From: Clostridia bacterium
GTDB taxonomy: Bacteria; Bacillota; Clostridia; Christensenellales; Aristaeellaceae
DNA: 8,726 bases
Assembly (NCBI GenBank): GCA_016295665.1
Contig: JAEDKS010000103.1
Location: 1-8,726 of the forward strand
Reading direction: 5' to 3'
The translations under genes were made by a program, and so were the position numbers. Each line of letters begins with the position of its first letter. Positions within the stretch are counted from its first letter, which is position 1. Of the stretch, positions 5,921 through 8,726 are shown piece after piece. Below the pieces are notes generated by a model. The model saw only the letters and a list, made by a program, of their open reading frames with translations, was not told the origin of the DNA and did not search any database.

Positions 5921-7507
5921 TTACTCAGCATCCGCCATGGGATAGAAGCCACGATAGGCGCCTTCCTGATAGGCAGCGCGCTGCTCGTCGATGATCTGCT
6001 GTCCGCCGGAGGACAGGATGGCCTTGGTGTACTCCTCCCAGACCTCGTCGAACTTCTCGGGCGCGCAGGTCACGGCGTTCACCAGCAGCTCGCCTTCCTT
6101 GGAGATGATCATGGTGCCGTAGTCAACGCGGGCCTGGATGCTCTTGGTGAAGCTCACGGGCTGATAGCCGCCGTCATTGGCGATCACCAGGGACTGAGCG
6201 ACCACGTCGGAGTAGCCGGGATAGGCGTTGGCGCTGGCAGCGTAGTTCAGCTCGTCAGAGCCATAGTAGAAGCCGTTGCAGATGGGCGCGCCGTCGGTGG
6301 CGTGCATCTTGTAGGCGTCCTCAGTGTCGTTGATGTTCTTCAGGTCAGTGGGGATGCCGTTGGCGTCCTTGGTGGTGTAGTTGTGGCCTTCCACGCCGTT
6401 CTGCAGGGCATACAGGCTCTCGGGCTTGCACATCCAGTTCAGGTACTTCATGGCAGCCACGGCGGTCTCCTCGCTCACCCAGGACGGGATGAACAGGTAC
6501 TGACCGGCGGCGGTGTAGGTCTCATGGGGCGTGGTGCCAGTTTCGGGCTTGTAGGGATCGCAGGGAATCCAGGAAGCGCCGGGCACGTTCTTCTCCAGCT
6601 CCATCTCATAGGCATCCTCCTGACGCCAGGCGACGTCCCAGTTGCCCACCCAGAAGCCGTCATGGCCCACCACGCGGTCAGCCTTGGTCTGGTCGGTGTT
6701 CTCGATGCCGAAGTAGTCGGTCACCAGGCCCTCGTTGAAGAACTTGTTCATCCAGCGGATGGCTTCCTTCGCGCCGGGCAGCAGGTAGTGGAAGTCATGA
6801 TAGGCAATCCAGTCCTCCTCGGTCACCTGGCTGTAGTCGATGAAGGCATCCATCTGATAGATCCAGCCGTAGAAGGGATCCGCGGAATAGAGGTCAGAGG
6901 AATAGGGGATGGTCTTGGCGCCGCCCAGGTTCGCGGCCTTGGCAGCCTTCAGGTACTCGTAGAGCTCCTCCACGTTGGTGGGCACCTGCATGTTCAGGGC
7001 CTCCAGCCAGTCCTTGCGGATGTACTCCACCTGCGTCGCGATGATGATGCGGCGGGCGGGCAGCGCATACTGCATCATGCCGTCGCCGGCATCAAACTGA
7101 CCGTACTGCAGCACGTCAGCGCCCAGGAACTCCTTGAGCTCCTTGCCCTCGGTCTCCAGCAGCTCGTCCAGGGGCAGCAGGCCGCCCATCTCGATGTACT
7201 GCTGCACCAGGTCGCCGCCGTAGGTCATGCAGATGTCCGGGGCGGTGCCGCCAGCCAGCAGGGTGTTCAGGATGGTGCCTTCCTCCCAGCGGGACACGGG
7301 CACCCACTCAATCTTGATGTGGTTGGGATCGCCGAAGTTCTCCTGGATGTAGTGCAGCTGCCAGCAGTCCTCCACATTGAAGCCGGCGATGGAGCGGTCA
7401 TACATCTCGACGCGCAGGGTGATCCAGCCGTCGTCTGCCAGCGCGGTCATGGGCACCATGCCCAGCACGAGACAGAAAACCAGAGCGAGGGTCAACAGTT
7501 TCTTCAT
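5921..7507 (-). CDS. Extracellular solute-binding protein, LplA-like ABC sugar transporter component
   Basis: This 528-residue secreted binding protein should capture a carbohydrate and deliver it to the two permeases encoded just upstream. The N-terminus (MKKLLTLALVFCLVLGMVPM, then TALA and Asp) is a clear Sec signal peptide with a likely type I cleavage after Ala24. Cys12 lies within the hydrophobic core and is preceded by Phe, so it is not a convincing lipobox. The length fits the large LplA/YtcQ-type binding proteins of Firmicutes rather than the shorter MalE type. Typical features include GGTAPDICMTYGG (about 87-99), which resembles the family's conserved G-x-x-PD motif, and tryptophan-rich segments throughout. 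AAAGGAGA at 7515-7522 precedes the ATG by 7 nt. It follows the permease by 74 nt. The class is secure; the ligand is unknown, though the downstream enzymes suggest a sugar or glycoside. Confidence 0.93.
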   Translation of the reverse strand: MKKLLTLALVFCLVLGMVPMTALADDGWITLRVEMYDRSIAGFNVEDCWQLHYIQENFGDPNHIKIEWVPVSRWEEGTILNTLLAGGTAPDICMTYGGDLVQQYIEMGGLLPLDELLETEGKELKEFLGADVLQYGQFDAGDGMMQYALPARRIIIATQVEYIRKDWLEALNMQVPTNVEELYEYLKAAKAANLGGAKTIPYSSDLYSADPFYGWIYQMDAFIDYSQVTEEDWIAYHDFHYLLPGAKEAIRWMNKFFNEGLVTDYFGIENTDQTKADRVVGHDGFWVGNWDVAWRQEDAYEMELEKNVPGASWIPCDPYKPETGTTPHETYTAAGQYLFIPSWVSEETAVAAMKYLNWMCKPESLYALQNGVEGHNYTTKDANGIPTDLKNINDTEDAYKMHATDGAPICNGFYYGSDELNYAASANAYPGYSDVVAQSLVIANDGGYQPVSFTKSIQARVDYGTMIISKEGELLVNAVTCAPEKFDEVWEEYTKAILSSGGQQIIDEQRAAYQEGAYRGFYPMADAE

Positions 7508-7525
7508 GGTATCCTCTCCTTTGAT

Positions 7526-7559
7526 GGATTTATTGGTACGGGAGGTTCTCCCCCGTCCA
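7526..7559 (-). other. Permease to binding-protein intergenic spacer with weak stem-loop
   Basis: The 74-nt gap 7508-7581 contains an imperfect hairpin on the minus strand: GGGAG and CTCCC with an AAC loop, flanked by short outer pairing with a two-base bulge. No T-run follows it, so it is not a standard terminator. It could be an mRNA processing or stability element raising binding-protein mRNA over permease mRNA. I found no convincing -35/-10 pair here. Confidence 0.3.
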
Positions 7560-7581
7560 GTACAATGGGGATGGGAGCGCG

Positions 7582-8490
7582 TCAGCCCTTGACGGCGCCC
7601 ATGGTCACGCCCTGCACGAAGTAGCGCTGCACGAAGGGATAGACCACCAGAATGGGCAGCGTGGCGAAGATGATGCAGGCGGACTCGATGGATTCGGAGA
7701 CGCTGGCGGACAGGTCATTGGAGCTGCCCTCCTGCACCGCCACCTCCACCGCCTGATTGCCCTTGATGAGGTTGTACAGCTTCAGCTGCAGGGGCTGCAG
7801 GTCGCGGGAGGTGATGTAGTACAGGGCGTCGGAGAAGCTGTTCCACTTGCCCACCGCGTAGAACAGCGACAGGGTCGCCATGGAGGAGAAGCTCAGCGGC
7901 AGGTAGATCATCAGCAGCACCTGGAAGTCGTTGGCACCGTCGATGTAGGCCGCCTCGTTGAGCTCATAGGGCAGGCTGGAGAAGAAGTTCTTGAGGATGA
8001 TGACATTGAAGGTGGACACCAAACCCGGAAGAATCAGCGCCCACATGTTGTTCAGCAGGCCCAGATCCTTGATGTTCAGGTAGATCGGGATGGTGCCGCC
8101 GGAGAAGTACATGGTGAACACCGCGAAGAACATGAAGAACTTGCGGCCCTTGAGGCGCTTCACGGTCAGCGGGTAGGCCATCAGGATGGTCAGCGCCATG
8201 GCGAGCACGGTGTAGATGACCGTGATCTCGATGGTGAAGAACAGACTGCGGAACATGGAGGCGTCCCGGAAGATGACCTCATAGGCCTTGGTGTTGAACT
8301 CCACAGGCCAGAAGGACACCTCGCCGCGAAGGATGGCGGACTTGGAGGACAGGGACACGGCGATGACGTTGATAAAGGGCAGCGTGCAGATCAGCACGAA
8401 GATCAGCATGACGGCAATCAGCACATACTGCGCCGCGCCCAAGCGGCGCTTCTTTTTGGGGATGATCGTCTTGACCATGGTCTTTTCCAT
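7582..8490 (-). CDS. Carbohydrate ABC transporter permease, LplC-like
   Basis: This 302-residue inner-membrane permease is one half of the translocation channel of a CUT1-type importer. Hydrophobic segments lie near residues 21-45, 82-108, 117-135, 150-168, 196-214 and 270-288, consistent with six transmembrane helices. The cytoplasmic EAA loop that contacts the ATPase is clear at 177-199 (ELNEAAYIDGAND, ending in IYLPL). The C-terminus YFVQGVTMGAVKG is the characteristic ending of LplC/YtcP permeases. The frame stays open upstream to 8550, but the ATG at 8488-8490 is chosen. It has AAGGAGGG at 8498-8505, the extra residues would overlap the preceding gene, and MEKTMVK followed by a Lys/Arg-rich stretch is a normal start. 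The ribosome binding site overlaps the stop codon of the LplB-like gene, which suggests translational coupling. No ATPase gene is visible; in Firmicutes a shared MsmX-type ATPase often serves such transporters. Confidence 0.94.
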   Translation of the reverse strand: MEKTMVKTIIPKKKRRLGAAQYVLIAVMLIFVLICTLPFINVIAVSLSSKSAILRGEVSFWPVEFNTKAYEVIFRDASMFRSLFFTIEITVIYTVLAMALTILMAYPLTVKRLKGRKFFMFFAVFTMYFSGGTIPIYLNIKDLGLLNNMWALILPGLVSTFNVIILKNFFSSLPYELNEAAYIDGANDFQVLLMIYLPLSFSSMATLSLFYAVGKWNSFSDALYYITSRDLQPLQLKLYNLIKGNQAVEVAVQEGSSNDLSASVSESIESACIIFATLPILVVYPFVQRYFVQGVTMGAVKG

Positions 8491-8503
8491 CGTTCGTCCC
8501 TCC

Positions 8504-8726
8504 TTACCAGATGCCCTGCTCGTCGAATGCGCGGGAGATGAAGTTGGCACCCGAGATCAGTATCAGGCCCACCACCGACTGGAACAGACCAATGGCGGTG
8601 GCGCGGGCGAACTGATTGTTCTTGATGCCGGCGCGATACACGAAGGTGGAGATCACGTCGCAGTAGTCCTGCACCAGCGTGTTGCCGATGATGCGCTTGA
8701 ACTGATAGGAGGCGAAGAACCGCTCG
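8504..8726 (-). CDS. ABC transporter permease, LplB-like, C-terminal end (5' end outside window)
   Basis: Seventy-four codons are visible, ending at TAA 8504-8506, 13 nt before the LplC-like start. The last about 57 residues are typical LplB: DVISTFVYRAGI, then ATAIGLFQSVVGLIL (the final membrane helix), then a DEQGIW terminus. This is the partner permease of the next gene. The preceding about 17 visible residues (ERFFASYQFKRIIGNTL) do not look like the segment usually found before that helix. They match instead the conserved region near the N-terminus of LplB proteins (FxRFFxSYxFxxIIxNTL). If so, about 170 central residues, including the EAA loop, are missing from this copy, through a true deletion or an assembly collapse. 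Most of the gene lies outside the window, so integrity cannot be decided here. Confidence 0.8.
   Translation of the reverse strand, partial: ERFFASYQFKRIIGNTLVQDYCDVISTFVYRAGIKNNQFARATAIGLFQSVVGLILISGANFISRAFDEQGIW

Noticed and set aside
4722..5945. A 407-codon open frame on the plus strand opposite the first oxidoreductase
   Set aside because: The composition is low-complexity and His/Gln/Arg/Gly-rich, it spans the hairpin and two gene boundaries, and the minus strand encodes a clear Gfo/Idh/MocA protein here.
7508..7581. Possible promoter for the binding-protein gene
   Set aside because: A TTGTAC and an AATAAA can be found on the minus strand, but their spacing is about 25 nt, too long for a standard sigma-A promoter, and a hairpin lies between them.
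5909..7624. A 571-codon open frame on the plus strand opposite the solute-binding-protein gene
   Set aside because: It is a shadow of the minus-strand gene. Its product is a Val/Leu/Gly/His-rich string with no domain pattern, as expected when high-GC third positions remove stop codons on the opposite strand. The minus-strand reading has a signal peptide, family motifs and a good ribosome binding site.

Overview
The window looks like a carbohydrate uptake and oxidation locus from a high-GC member of the Firmicutes, probably a gut or rumen Clostridia lineage. The evidence is strong AGGAGG-type ribosome binding sites, a three-gene LplA/LplB/LplC-type transporter without its own ATPase, and high GC in coding DNA. 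The species is not determined. No mobile element, CRISPR array, tRNA or rRNA was seen.

Layout. From 1 to 1029 on the plus strand is the 3' part of an L-fucose/L-arabinose isomerase-family gene, ending at a strong intrinsic terminator (1060-1091). Everything else is on the minus strand and converges on it, reading from 8726 down to 1179. In transcription order this is: the end of an LplB-type permease (8504-8726, cut by the window edge), an LplC-type permease (7582-8490), a large secreted solute-binding protein (5921-7507), a hairpin resembling a terminator or attenuator (5841-5878), four consecutive Gfo/Idh/MocA-family oxidoreductases (4662-5825, 3426-4640, 2281-3429, 1179-2255), and a terminal hairpin (1133-1167). 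Spacing in the minus-strand group is tight: 13, 74, 95, 21, -4 and 25 nt. It is therefore probably one operon with an internal expression step after the binding-protein gene. Its promoter lies outside the window.

How the genes may work together (inference). The ABC importer would bring in a sugar, oligosaccharide or glycoside. The oxidoreductases would then oxidise, reduce or epimerise it by NAD(P)-dependent chemistry at a ring or side-chain hydroxyl, and the neighbouring isomerase could interconvert an aldose and ketose. Two of the oxidoreductases are close paralogs from a tandem duplication. The last one is a divergent member without the usual glycine-rich nucleotide loop. No kinase, aldolase, glycosidase or regulator is present, so the substrate cannot be named.

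Most unusual points: four family members of at least three subtypes in a row; a binding protein without a lipobox; a hairpin whose T-run leads directly into the next ribosome binding site; and an LplB-type gene whose visible end seems to join an N-terminal-type segment directly to the C-terminal segment, as if the middle were deleted.
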